From contig JAFPYQ010000401.1 in NCBI GenBank assembly GCA_017394475.1, positions 1 to 9,477 on the forward strand: DNA of 9,477 nt, written 5' to 3'. Positions 1 through 6,829 of this stretch are shown here, one piece after another (positions within the stretch are counted from its first letter, which is position 1; every line of letters starts with the position of its first letter). A program made the translations under genes and the position numbers. The notes under the pieces were generated by a model, which saw nothing but the letters and a program-made list of their open reading frames with translations, was not told the origin of the DNA and ran no database searches. The stretch is from Oscillospiraceae bacterium. Its GTDB lineage: Bacteria > Bacillota > Clostridia > Oscillospirales > Ruminococcaceae.

Positions 1-1
1 A

Positions 2-103
2 AAGAGCTCATCGGCCAGCGGTATGGACGGACTTGATACATCCTACTTTAATAACAGCGGGGATGTTTCGAGCATAGGCAATTATCTTGATGATAACAAG
101 TAA
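2..103 (+). CDS. C-terminal end of an unidentified protein (partial, runs in from the left)
   Basis: One plus-strand frame is open from the window edge to a TAA at 101-103, giving 33 codons. The peptide is rich in Ser, Gly, Asp and Asn (it includes SSSASGMDGLD and a final NYLDDNK), which looks like a flexible hydrophilic tail. No domain is visible and no function can be given. The frame is supported mainly by the strong intrinsic terminator that begins 15 nt after the stop codon. The gene converges on the acyltransferase gene. A chance open frame of this length is possible, so confidence is moderate. Confidence 0.5.
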   Translation, partial: KSSSASGMDGLDTSYFNNSGDVSSIGNYLDDNK

Positions 104-118
104 GCATCGATAAAAGAA

Positions 119-163
119 AAGCCATAATTCATCGCGTAAAAGGTGAATTATGGCTTATTTTTT
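119..163. terminator. Bidirectional intrinsic terminator between convergent genes
   Basis: A perfect 13-bp inverted repeat (AAGCCATAATTCA at 119-131, TGAATTATGGCTT at 144-156) encloses a 12-nt loop and is followed on the plus strand by ATTTTTT (157-163). On the minus strand the same stem is followed by TTTTCTTTTA, so it can stop transcripts from both sides. It separates the plus-strand gene ending at 103 from the minus-strand acyltransferase whose stop codon starts at 167. Confidence 0.9.
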
Positions 164-164
164 A

Positions 165-1571
165 TCAGAACCTGTAGTACAGGAATGGATTATATGTATC
201 TCCCACGAGCATTACCGAGGAAAGGGCAAAGACTGCCAGAAGTGCGATGATGCGCACGGCTCCGGATAATACAAAGCAGGCTCCGTTCTTCTTTTCAAGT
301 TCCGTCAGCTTGTTTGTGACGAGTTTGTGCAGCGGAGTGCACAGAAGGACAGCTGCCGCTAAGATGAACATATTGCCCTTCAGGGTGGATATGGTGTAGA
401 TATCCGTGGCGGGAAGATCGGTGTTCCCGACCATAACGGAAAGGCAGTTCAGCAGTGATGAAAGATCGGTGAAGTAGAACAGCGCCCACCCGATCACCAC
501 GATCAGCAGAAGATATATATGAGAGAAGAATTTCGGGATCCTTTCAAAGAATCCGAGAAGGTATTTCTTTTCCAGTATCAGGAATACCGCAAAGTACAGT
601 CCCCAGAGGATGAAATTCGTGCTTGCACCGTGCCAGAGGCCTGTGCAGAACCATACCACAAGAATGTTCATCAGCTGATGCTTTCTGTTGCCTCCCAGCG
701 GTATGTATACATAATCGCGGAAGAAGGTACCCAGTGAGATATGCCATCTTCTCCAGAACTCTGTCACACTGCGGGATACATAAGGATGGTCGAAGTTTTC
801 GGGAAAGTGGAAGCCGCACATGGAGCCCAGACCTATGGCCATATCGGAATAACCCGAAAAGTCGTAGTATATCTGGAGGGAGTAGGCGATGACGCCGCAC
901 CATGCCGCAAGCACGGAGTTCATCTGCGACCCCAGCATGGAATCCGCCAGAGCGCCGCAGGTATTGGCAAGCAGGACCTTTTTGCCCAGTCCCATGACAA
1001 AGCGGGATATGCCCCGCGAAAAATCGTCTGTAGTGCTGTCGCGGTGGTTTATCTCCCGTGCCACATCGCTGTATCGGACGATAGGACCTGCTACCAGCTG
1101 GAAAAACATGGAAAGGTAAAGAAGATAGCTGAAATAGTTCTTCTGTGCCTGTTTCCCCCTGTACACATCCACAACATAGGTGATGGACTGGAAGGTATAG
1201 AAGGATATGCCTATGGGAAGATGGAACTCATGGAAGGGGATGTTCGTCCCAAGAAGTGAGTTCAGGGAGCCTATGGCAAAGGCTGAATATTTGAACACCG
1301 CAAGTATGCCCAGATCCACCACACAGGAGGCTATGACGCCGTTTATCGCCTTTTTCTCCTCACGATGGGCGGCGATGTATCTGCCGTTCAGGAAATCCAG
1401 AAGGCTGCTTATCAACAGCAGCACGACCCATACCGGCTCGCCCCAGGAGTAGAAGATGAGGGAAAAGACTATCAACGCGGCATTCTTGACCTTGATGTTG
1501 TCTGTAAAGAAATAGCAGACAAGGAACAGGGGCAGAAAGCGGAAGATAAAGAAAAGATCGGAAAAAACCAT
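165..1571 (-). CDS. MBOAT-family membrane-bound O-acyltransferase (AlgI/DltB/PatB type)
   Basis: This is a polytopic membrane enzyme of 468 residues from the preferred ATG at 1571. It should transfer acyl (often acetyl) groups to an exported or cell-surface polymer. Family signatures are clear: PIGISFYTFQSITYVVD, the pair YDFSGYSDMAIGLG and FWRRWHISLGTFFRDYVYIPLGG (split here), then LWHGASTNFILWGLYFA, whose His (about residue 314) is the expected catalytic histidine, with a second conserved His at about 277. Many hydrophobic helices span the whole length. A TTG 42 nt further upstream also keeps the frame open, but homologues typically begin MVFSSL-like, matching MVFSDLFF at the ATG; the Shine-Dalgarno sequence there is weak (GAAAG). 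The acceptor polymer is unknown: no SGNH/AlgJ-like partner lies in the window, and the short plus-strand end at 2-103 cannot be identified as one. It follows ybaB on the same strand after a 113-nt gap. Confidence 0.9.
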   Translation of the reverse strand: MVFSDLFFIFRFLPLFLVCYFFTDNIKVKNAALIVFSLIFYSWGEPVWVVLLLISSLLDFLNGRYIAAHREEKKAINGVIASCVVDLGILAVFKYSAFAIGSLNSLLGTNIPFHEFHLPIGISFYTFQSITYVVDVYRGKQAQKNYFSYLLYLSMFFQLVAGPIVRYSDVAREINHRDSTTDDFSRGISRFVMGLGKKVLLANTCGALADSMLGSQMNSVLAAWCGVIAYSLQIYYDFSGYSDMAIGLGSMCGFHFPENFDHPYVSRSVTEFWRRWHISLGTFFRDYVYIPLGGNRKHQLMNILVVWFCTGLWHGASTNFILWGLYFAVFLILEKKYLLGFFERIPKFFSHIYLLLIVVIGWALFYFTDLSSLLNCLSVMVGNTDLPATDIYTISTLKGNMFILAAAVLLCTPLHKLVTNKLTELEKKNGACFVLSGAVRIIALLAVFALSSVMLVGDTYNPFLYYRF

Positions 1572-1614
1572 ATTGACTGCTTTCGGAAGTAAAAAAGGGA
1601 CAATAAGAGGCAAG

Positions 1615-1669
1615 AGACAGATTCTCCATCAGACGGGAGAACACTTATCTCTTACCTCTTTATCTGTCT
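1615..1669. repeat. Inverted repeat / nested hairpins between ybaB and the acyltransferase gene
   Basis: An 8-bp inverted repeat (AGACAGAT at 1615-1622, ATCTGTCT at 1662-1669) encloses a smaller 6-bp hairpin (TTCTCC at 1622-1627 with GGAGAA at 1636-1641; the two stems share one base). There is no T-run directly after it in the minus direction; the nearest is about 24 nt away. It could weakly attenuate read-through from ybaB into the acyltransferase gene, but this is uncertain. Confidence 0.35.
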
Positions 1670-1684
1670 GACCGCGGACTGTTA

Positions 1685-2035
1685 TCAGAAAAGACCGGGG
1701 AAGCTTACGCCGTTGGTGATAGCGCCCATTCTTTCCTCTGTGAGGTCATTGATGGTCTTTATGCACTCATTAACGGCACTGATAACGAGATCTTCAAGTA
1801 CAGCAGGATCCTCTGCGGCATCCTTGATAACTTCCTTGTCGATCTTAAGGGCAGTGACTTCTTTTCTGCCTGTCATGGTGATCTCAACGGCTCCGCCGCC
1901 TGCAGTGGTGGTGAAGGTCTCCTGTTCGAGCTTCTCCTGTGCCTCTGTGATCTCACCCTGCATTCTCTGAGCTTGCTTGATCATGCTCTGCATGCTCTGC
2001 TGTCCGCCCATGCCCTGTGGTAATCTTGCTTTCAT
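1685..2035 (-). CDS. ybaB: YbaB/EbfC-family nucleoid-associated DNA-binding protein
   Basis: A small protein of 116 residues, close to the usual family size of about 100-115. It has the family pattern: a Met/Gln/Gly-rich N terminus, a helical coiled segment (about residues 18-40, MIKQAQRMQGEITEAQ), the beta-sheet core TTTAGGGAVEITMTGRKEV, then a helix with DPAVLEDLVISAVNECI and a C-terminal tail. Family members form dimers that bind DNA and are linked to nucleoid structure and recombination/replication. The ATG at 2035 has an excellent Shine-Dalgarno sequence (AAAGGAGT, 8 nt spacing). It lies 85 nt downstream of dnaX on the same strand, the classic Firmicutes dnaX-ybaB order. The usual next gene, recR, is not present; an acyltransferase gene follows instead. 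Confidence 0.95.
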   Translation of the reverse strand: MKARLPQGMGGQQSMQSMIKQAQRMQGEITEAQEKLEQETFTTTAGGGAVEITMTGRKEVTALKIDKEVIKDAAEDPAVLEDLVISAVNECIKTINDLTEERMGAITNGVSFPGLF

Positions 2036-2056
2036 AAATTTTTACTCCTTTGCAGC

Positions 2057-2072
2057 TGCCGCTATAACGGCA
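2057..2072. repeat. Small hairpin between dnaX and ybaB
   Basis: TGCCG and CGGCA form a 5-bp stem around a 6-nt loop, just upstream of the ybaB ribosome binding site on the minus-strand transcript. No T-run follows it in the minus direction, so it is not a terminator; it may act as an intercistronic stability or processing element. Low confidence in function. Confidence 0.3.
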
Positions 2073-2120
2073 AATTTTCTATCTGATGTTTAAGAAACTT
2101 TCAGGTATTGATGATGTGTT

Positions 2121-3713
2121 TCAGATATCCTCAACGGGGATGCCGTTTTCTTCGGCTCTTTTCAGGATATCGCTGACAGATGCCTTCTTTACTGTATCTG
2201 CCTGTACCTGTGGGATATCAGCAGTTCCGGACCTGTCAAGCTCCGCTCTGTAGCCTACAAGTATCTTGTTGAGATCGAGCTTTGTGAGAGCTATGACCGT
2301 ATCAAGCACGAACTGCTTGTGCTCATTCTTTCCGAGAAGGCCTTTCAACAGGGGATTCTTGGAATTGATAAGTATCTGCTGGCCGTTGGTATAGCCTGTG
2401 GAGCCTACGAACAGCGGAGAAAGATCGGGCTTTTGCCGGGCGATCTCTCCTGTGACCTCACCCCAGCAGGAGATGAGATTTATCCCGTTCACAGGCTGAG
2501 ACAGCTGCATCTCGCGCCTTGCGGGTGACATCTGCGGCGGCGCTGACGGCAGACCGTTCCTTATACGGTCTTCGATCTCATCTATGCGCCTGTCGAGCTC
2601 TGTTATGGCACCGCTGTCAGCTGTATCGGTAACACCGCCCGAACACAGCTTTATTATGCATATCTCAAGGTCTATGCGTTTTGAGACAGACTGCCTCATC
2701 CTCTCGATGCATCTGCCCAGGGCATCTATTATCGAAAGTATGCGCTGTGCGGTCAGCTTTTTTGCAAGCTCCTCTATTATGGTGAGCTCAGAGGGAAGGC
2801 AGATTATTATCTTTTTGTTTTCGGGAGCGGATACAGCTATCAGGATATTCCTGAACTGCAGTATCAGTTCTTCGCAGAGCCGCTGCATATCCTTGGATCG
2901 GTCATACAGCGTGCTTATCACATCAAGGCAGGATGCAGGGGAGTTGTCGGCTATCCCTCCGATGATATCGAAAAGGTAGCTCCTGCCTGCGATGCCCGTT
3001 GCCTCGGATACTACATCCAGTGTGATCCTCTCACCGTAGGAGATACATCTGTCAAGGATGGAAAGTGCATCTCTCATGCCGCCGTCGGCTGTCTTGGCGA
3101 TGAGCTCTGCTGAATCCGCATCTATGGTGATATTCTCAAGAGCTGCTATATGAGTGACTCTCGAAGCGATATCCTCGGTGCGGATGCGCATGAAATCAAA
3201 GCGCTGGCACCTTGAAAGTATCGTCGGGAGCACCTTGTGCAGCTCGGTGGTCGCCATTATGAATTTGACGTGGGGAGGTGGTTCCTCGATGATCTTCAGC
3301 AGTGCGTTGAACGCATCCTTGGAGAGCATGTGGACCTCATCTATTATATATACCTTATATCTGCACCTTTCGGGCGTATATAAAGCAGCTTCGCGCAGTT
3401 CCCTCGCGTCATCGACGCTGCCGTTGGATGCAGCATCTATCTCAACTATATCTGTAAGGGCAAATTCATCTGCCGCCTTGCATATCTCACATTCATTGCA
3501 GGGATCGCCGTTTACGGGGGAAAGACAGTTGAGTGCCTTTGCGAATATCCTGGCACACGTGGTCTTGCCCGTTCCTCTCGAACCCGTAAAAAGATATGCA
3601 TGAGCAGTTTTCCCGCTTATTATCTGATTTTTGAGAGTGGTGGTTATGTGATCCTGTGAAATAACATCCGTGAAGGTCACAGGACGGTATTTGCGGTATA
3701 ATGCCTGATACAT
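2121..3713 (-). CDS. dnaX: DNA polymerase III subunit tau (DnaX clamp loader ATPase)
   Basis: A 530-residue clamp-loader subunit that loads the sliding clamp and links it to the replicative polymerase. It starts with the hallmark MYQALYRKYRP. Visible motifs: Walker A GSRGTGKT (44-51), the zinc-binding cysteines C63, C72, C75 and C78, Walker B VYIIDEVHML (121-130), sensor 1 ATTE (154-157) and the SRC arginine-finger motif at 167-169. Domain III continues to about residue 360, then a diverged Pro/Ser linker and C-terminal region that should bind the polymerase. It is shorter than E. coli tau (643 residues) and near B. subtilis DnaX (563). The ATG at 3713 lies 14 nt after the preceding stop codon, and its AAGG ribosome binding site sits in that gap, so the two genes are co-transcribed. 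An A AAA AAG heptamer occurs in frame at codons 317-319 (see findings). Confidence 0.97.
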   Translation of the reverse strand: MYQALYRKYRPVTFTDVISQDHITTTLKNQIISGKTAHAYLFTGSRGTGKTTCARIFAKALNCLSPVNGDPCNECEICKAADEFALTDIVEIDAASNGSVDDARELREAALYTPERCRYKVYIIDEVHMLSKDAFNALLKIIEEPPPHVKFIMATTELHKVLPTILSRCQRFDFMRIRTEDIASRVTHIAALENITIDADSAELIAKTADGGMRDALSILDRCISYGERITLDVVSEATGIAGRSYLFDIIGGIADNSPASCLDVISTLYDRSKDMQRLCEELILQFRNILIAVSAPENKKIIICLPSELTIIEELAKKLTAQRILSIIDALGRCIERMRQSVSKRIDLEICIIKLCSGGVTDTADSGAITELDRRIDEIEDRIRNGLPSAPPQMSPARREMQLSQPVNGINLISCWGEVTGEIARQKPDLSPLFVGSTGYTNGQQILINSKNPLLKGLLGKNEHKQFVLDTVIALTKLDLNKILVGYRAELDRSGTADIPQVQADTVKKASVSDILKRAEENGIPVEDI

Positions 3714-3727
3714 TGTTTTAAGCCTTA

Positions 3728-4648
3728 TTAAATGAATTGTGCATTTATCAGAATATCCTTATCCCGACCGTAGAGCTTGCACATATTCTCACAGCGCAGG
3801 GTGAAACCGTCGGGATCGGGGACATTGTTTATAAGTGCAGTACGGTACCATGCCGCAGCATCTTCCGCATTCTTCTTCATTATGGAACATATCGCCATCC
3901 CGCCCTGTGCCTCATTGACACACAGTCCGTGGTCAAGAGAGATGTGATACATCCTTTCTGCGTCTTCCGGTTTGTTATCTTTAATGTAGATATCGGCTGC
4001 CTCATTGAAAACAAACGGCAGCATATAGCCATCAAGTGCGATCTTTACAAGCTGTTCATAGCAGTTTTCGGCATCTTCAAAGTTCGTCATCTTCGCGTAT
4101 GCCCGCGCTGCCATGAGAAGGGAGTCAGACCGTGCCTTTCCGCATTCTGCGGCTTTGACCGCATATTCGGCGGCATTTACGGAATAATCCATCCGTGAAT
4201 AGCAAAGTGCATAATAAAAGTATAATATGCCTTTTTCATCCTGTGTCAGCTTGTCGATATCCTCGGAAAGCTCGTGGAAGCCGTTCAGTGCTGTGCTGTA
4301 GTCATGCTTGCTCAGAGCTTCTGCAGCGTTATAGAACACCTTTCTTCTGGTGCCGCTTTTAAACGCATCGCCTATCAGCTTGTTTTCTGCATCCGTCAGG
4401 AAGGGGTAGCGTTCTTCCTTTTTCGACAGGATCTCTGCCGCCAGGCACACATGAAGAAATGCCATAAAGAAAAGCATGATCCCTATCGTCATCGCTGTTT
4501 CCGTTCTGCCGGTGACCAGCATGATGAAAAGTGCGATGACCGCAACGATATAGAACACTGCAAGAACAGCAGCTGCGCCGTGCTTGAATCCCCTTATGAA
4601 TATGTTCCTGGCAGGGGATGCAGGCTTATTAGAGCGAAATTCCGACAT
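3728..4648 (-). CDS. Membrane-anchored TPR-like repeat protein, function unknown
   Basis: A 306-residue protein I cannot assign to a named family. Residues 26-46 and 51-73 form two strong hydrophobic helices with a short basic/polar turn between them, so the protein is anchored in the membrane. From about residue 104 to 275 the chain is all-helical with roughly 34-residue periodicity and TPR-like small/aromatic spacing (for example ALSKHDYSTALNGF, AARAYAKMTNFEDAENCY, AADIYIKDNKPEDAERMY), indicating about five TPR-type units, probably on the cytoplasmic side if the N terminus is inside. Such repeats usually hold partner proteins. The ATG at 4648 has no clear Shine-Dalgarno sequence. The gene lies between the SRP RNA and dnaX, 14 nt before dnaX, so it probably shares its transcript. 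Its presence there may be lineage specific. Confidence 0.85.
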   Translation of the reverse strand: MSEFRSNKPASPARNIFIRGFKHGAAAVLAVFYIVAVIALFIMLVTGRTETAMTIGIMLFFMAFLHVCLAAEILSKKEERYPFLTDAENKLIGDAFKSGTRRKVFYNAAEALSKHDYSTALNGFHELSEDIDKLTQDEKGILYFYYALCYSRMDYSVNAAEYAVKAAECGKARSDSLLMAARAYAKMTNFEDAENCYEQLVKIALDGYMLPFVFNEAADIYIKDNKPEDAERMYHISLDHGLCVNEAQGGMAICSIMKKNAEDAAAWYRTALINNVPDPDGFTLRCENMCKLYGRDKDILINAQFI

Positions 4649-4665
4649 AGTCTTTTACAGGCGGT

Positions 4666-4671
4666 AAAAAA
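4666..4671 (-). terminator. Possible weak terminator T-run after SRP RNA
   Basis: The minus-strand transcript has TTTTTT eight nucleotides after the closing helix of the SRP RNA. The 9-bp end helix plus this T-run could give partial termination or mark the 3' end, while still allowing read-through into the TPR gene and dnaX. The 8-nt spacer is longer than in a standard intrinsic terminator. Confidence 0.35.
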
Positions 4672-4679
4672 TCCGGTAC

Positions 4680-4787
4680 ATAGGTGTGCAGGCTTGCTGC
4701 GGCACACGAAACGTACCGCTTAATGCTGCTCGGTTCCCCGCCTGACATGGTTCACGGTGTTTTGTTGCACAGGGCCCACACACCTAT
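4680..4787 (-). ncRNA. ffs: Signal recognition particle RNA, short bacterial type (4.5S-like)
   Basis: The minus strand carries the diagnostic domain IV of SRP RNA: CCATGTCAGGCGGGGAACC followed by GAGCAGCATTAAGCGG, with the GGAA tetraloop (about 4734-4737) and the asymmetric internal loop to which Ffh binds. The ends pair perfectly over 9 bp (ATAGGTGTG at 4787-4779 with CACACCTAT at 4688-4680), giving a rod of about 108 nt. There is no sign of an Alu domain, so this is the short 4.5S-like form. The RNA forms the SRP with Ffh and targets nascent membrane and secreted proteins to the translocon. Its position upstream of dnaX is common in Firmicutes. The exact ends are inferred from the closing helix. 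Confidence 0.93.
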
Positions 4788-4796
4788 ATATCGGAT

Positions 4797-4854
4797 ATTA
4801 TACGATATTGGTAAATAACATATTGATTATATCACATCGGCGAAAAAAAATCAA
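4797..4854 (-). promoter_or_regulatory. Promoter region for SRP RNA and the dnaX operon
   Basis: On the minus strand, TTGATT (4854-4849) lies 17 nt from TATAAT (4831-4826), which has an extended -10 TG (TGATATAAT). This is a good sigma-A promoter that would start about 30 nt before the mature SRP RNA end. A second TATAAT at 4802-4797 would start transcription almost exactly at the SRP RNA 5' end, but it lacks a good -35. Which is used, or whether a precursor is processed, cannot be told from sequence alone. Confidence 0.75.
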
Positions 4855-4902
4855 GGGGTTTAAAAAAAAATCTTGATATTGTGCAAAACTTTTAAAATTT
4901 TA

Positions 4903-4931
4903 TTGACAAGTGCACGGAAATATGTTAAAAT
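4903..4931 (+). promoter_or_regulatory. Sigma-A promoter for the small membrane protein / EAL unit
   Basis: TTGACA (4903-4908), a 17-nt spacer and TAAAAT (4926-4931) form a near-consensus promoter. The predicted start is near 4938, which places the upstream ATG at 4935 before the transcript start and leaves a leader of about 27 nt for the ATG at 4965. It is divergent from the SRP RNA promoter, with about 50 bp between the two -35 boxes. Confidence 0.9.
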
Positions 4932-4964
4932 TATATGTATGTAGATCGTATCGAGGTCAGGCTT

Positions 4965-5378
4965 ATGCGTCATTATATCAATACTTATATAAATAATGTG
5001 GAAAGGCTCATGAAAGAGCCTGATACGGACTTTGCAAGACTGCGCGAGGAACAGCTTAGACAGATAGCCTTCATTTCCCATGAGAGGATAGTCCACCTGC
5101 AGGTGACTATAATGTGCTGCCTTATCCTTTTTATCGGGCTGATACTTTATTTTGTCACTTTGATAACGGCATTTCTCGTTGTGGATGGCCTTATGCTGAT
5201 AATGTCACTGGCATATCTGACATATTATTTCTTTATCGAAAACTCCACACAAGCACTATACTGCCAGTACAACAGGATATGTCTGAAACTTGACGACAGT
5301 CCCACCATACAGGGACTCTACAGTGATCTGAAAGAAAAGCCCCCCACATCTAAAAAGCCTGATATAAAAATCAACTGA
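4965..5378 (+). CDS. Small two-helix membrane protein, function unknown
   Basis: A 137-residue protein that I do not recognise. The N-terminal 43 residues are charged and helical. Two hydrophobic helices follow (about 45-64 and 68-91), then a soluble tail ending in a Lys/Pro-rich stretch (KEKPPTSKKPDIKIN). The start at 4965 is preferred over the in-frame ATG at 4935 because the promoter predicts a transcript start near 4938 and because GAGGT lies 7 nt before 4965. The stop codon is 13 nt before the EAL gene start, and its last base begins the EAL ribosome binding site, so the two are surely one operon. It may anchor, or work with, the EAL protein, which itself has no membrane segment; that partnership is inferred only from gene order. 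Confidence 0.85.
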   Translation: MRHYINTYINNVERLMKEPDTDFARLREEQLRQIAFISHERIVHLQVTIMCCLILFIGLILYFVTLITAFLVVDGLMLIMSLAYLTYYFFIENSTQALYCQYNRICLKLDDSPTIQGLYSDLKEKPPTSKKPDIKIN

Positions 5379-5391
5379 AAAGGTCTTTAAA

Positions 5392-6600
5392 ATGGAATAT
5401 TCTTCGGAGATAATCAGAGATATAATAGATAATGAACGTATAATAACCGAATTTCAGCCGATATATTCTCTCAATACGAGGAAATTTATCGGCCTTGAGG
5501 CGTTGTCAAGGGGAATATACGGCGAGCAGCTGGTGCCTCCTATCCCCATGTTTGAATATGCCAAGGAAAACGATCTTTCCCTGCGGCTCGACAGGATATG
5601 CCGCGAAAAGGCCATGCAGGCATTCTCCCGTCAGGGCAATGCACCTACACTGTTCATAAATTTTGAAACGAGGGTGCTCAATACCCTTACATCCGGCACC
5701 GGGGAGATACAGCGCGCGGCATCCGAAAACGGCATATCGCCTCAGAATATCGTCATAGAGATGAATGAATCCAGGGTGCGTGATTCCTACAATCTGATGA
5801 TGTTTGCGGATTTCTACCGCTCAAAGGGTTTTTTGATAGCTCTTGACAATGTGGCGGACGGTCTTGACACCCAGAACAGGATAATGCTCATAAATCCCGA
5901 TATCATCAAGATAGACAAGGAGATAGTCTCGGGGATAGATAAGGACAAATATAAAAGAGAGGTATTCCGTTCCATCATCAATACCGCTAAGCAGATAGGC
6001 GCTATGACCGTTGCGGAGGGTGTTGAGCAGGTAGATGAGGTCATAACCTGCATGATAATGGAAGTGGACTACTTCCAGGGCTTCTATTTCCAGAAGCCGG
6101 GCTCCTTCAATTATCTCTTTACCAACGAGGTGCGCCTTAAAGTGGAGGAGGCAGCCCAGAGGCTCAATATCTCCACCAAAAAGAATGAGACCGTTGCGAA
6201 TATGCGCATAGAGAGCTACAAGCGCATAATATATGATCTTGTGAACAGGCTCGCCTGCATGCAGGGCAATGACTACGAATCAGAGCTTGTGGACTATATC
6301 AACGAGCACAACGAGATAGAATGTGCATTCCTGATAGATAAGAAGGGCTTCCAGATCACAAGCACGGTCATGTCTGCGGATACGAAGATAGCAGAGGGCT
6401 ATTCTCCCGCTATCAAGGGCGTAAATCACGATATAAAGAACTATTTCTATGCAATCAAGGAGCAGATAGAGGATCCGTTCATCTCCGGATGGTACACATC
6501 CAATGCCACGGGCAACACCTGCAAGACCATCTCATCGAAGTTTTACAGCAAGACAGGGGAGCCCATAGTGGTCTGTGTTGACCTGAAAAGCAAGCAGTAA
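5392..6600 (+). CDS. EAL-domain cyclic-di-GMP phosphodiesterase or receptor with C-terminal sensor-like domain
   Basis: A 402-residue cytoplasmic protein with no membrane helix. Residues 5-245 form an EAL domain, the family that hydrolyses cyclic-di-GMP to pGpG. Catalytic positions seen: EAL at 36-38 followed by S-R, N90, E123 in IEMNES, D152, K173 in IKID, E209 in VAEGVE and Q229 in DYFQGFYFQKP. The DDFG(T)G motif is degenerate: LDNVADG, with Asn153 where the second Asp is expected and loop 6 altered, so activity may be reduced or lost and the protein could act as a c-di-GMP receptor. Residues about 275-400 look like a PAS/Cache-type ligand domain (FLIDKKGFQITSTV, then WYTSNATGNTCKTISSKFY). 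The order EAL plus PAS-like domain and the total length resemble B. subtilis YkuI (about 407 residues). Ribosome binding site AAAAGG lies 8 nt before the ATG. Confidence 0.92.
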   Translation: MEYSSEIIRDIIDNERIITEFQPIYSLNTRKFIGLEALSRGIYGEQLVPPIPMFEYAKENDLSLRLDRICREKAMQAFSRQGNAPTLFINFETRVLNTLTSGTGEIQRAASENGISPQNIVIEMNESRVRDSYNLMMFADFYRSKGFLIALDNVADGLDTQNRIMLINPDIIKIDKEIVSGIDKDKYKREVFRSIINTAKQIGAMTVAEGVEQVDEVITCMIMEVDYFQGFYFQKPGSFNYLFTNEVRLKVEEAAQRLNISTKKNETVANMRIESYKRIIYDLVNRLACMQGNDYESELVDYINEHNEIECAFLIDKKGFQITSTVMSADTKIAEGYSPAIKGVNHDIKNYFYAIKEQIEDPFISGWYTSNATGNTCKTISSKFYSKTGEPIVVCVDLKSKQ

Positions 6601-6636
6601 AGGGAACGCTTTCCGGAAATAATTATCTGTGATCTA

Positions 6637-6681
6637 AAAGCCATGGTATTTCGGATGTATGGTCTGATGTACTGTGGCTTT
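6637..6681. repeat. Long imperfect hairpin downstream of the EAL gene
   Basis: AAAGCCA (6637-6643) pairs with TGGCTTT (6675-6681), and the stem continues inward through TG/TG wobble pairs and GTA/TAC to about 12 bp around a loop of roughly 21 nt. It has no T-run. It lies in the 229-bp gap between the EAL gene and ilvE and could be a 3' stability element or part of a terminator region with the next hairpin. Confidence 0.45.
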
Positions 6682-6696
6682 GAGTATCATCAGGCG

Positions 6697-6718
6697 GCGG
6701 CTGTCGGAGGACAGCCGC
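6697..6718 (+). terminator. GC-rich hairpin, possible terminator of the EAL transcript
   Basis: GCGGCTGTC (6697-6705) and GACAGCCGC (6710-6718) form a perfect 9-bp stem with a GGAG loop. The following sequence (ATATTGCGTGCCAAATTTT) lacks an immediate T-run, so a standard intrinsic terminator is not certain. Placed 97 nt after the EAL stop codon and just before the ilvE promoter, it is the most likely end point of that transcript. Confidence 0.5.
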
Positions 6719-6746
6719 ATATTGCGTGCCAAATTTTGTAAAGCTG

Positions 6747-6775
6747 TTGACAAATCCGCTCTAAAGTGCTAAAAT
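6747..6775 (+). promoter_or_regulatory. Sigma-A promoter of ilvE
   Basis: TTGACA (6747-6752), a 17-nt spacer and TAAAAT (6770-6775) predict a start near 6782 and a leader of about 48 nt. The leader is too short for a T-box or leader-peptide attenuator, so regulation by such a device is not seen here. Confidence 0.9.
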
Positions 6776-6829
6776 ATTATATGATGATATCCCTATCCGG
6801 GAATACTGTTACGAAAAGAGGTTTATATA

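Noticed and set aside
544..903. Minus-strand and plus-strand frames inside the acyltransferase gene
   Set aside because: They are off-frame shadows of a clear MBOAT coding sequence, with Arg/Pro/His-rich non-protein-like composition.
1569..1613. TTG start at 1613 for the acyltransferase
   Set aside because: It adds 14 residues not expected in the family; MVFSDLFF from the ATG at 1571 matches typical N termini. It is not excluded, because the Shine-Dalgarno sequence at 1571 is weak.
4935..4964. ATG at 4935 as start of the small membrane protein
   Set aside because: It lies upstream of, or at, the predicted transcript start and has no ribosome binding site, while 4965 has GAGGT 7 nt upstream.
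4860..5096. 78-codon minus-strand frame covering the divergent promoter
   Set aside because: It overlaps the small membrane protein gene and a near-consensus plus-strand promoter, and its product has no recognisable features.
6776..6829. T-box or peptide attenuator for ilvE
   Set aside because: The leader is only about 48 nt and has no T-box motif, leader peptide or terminator hairpin.
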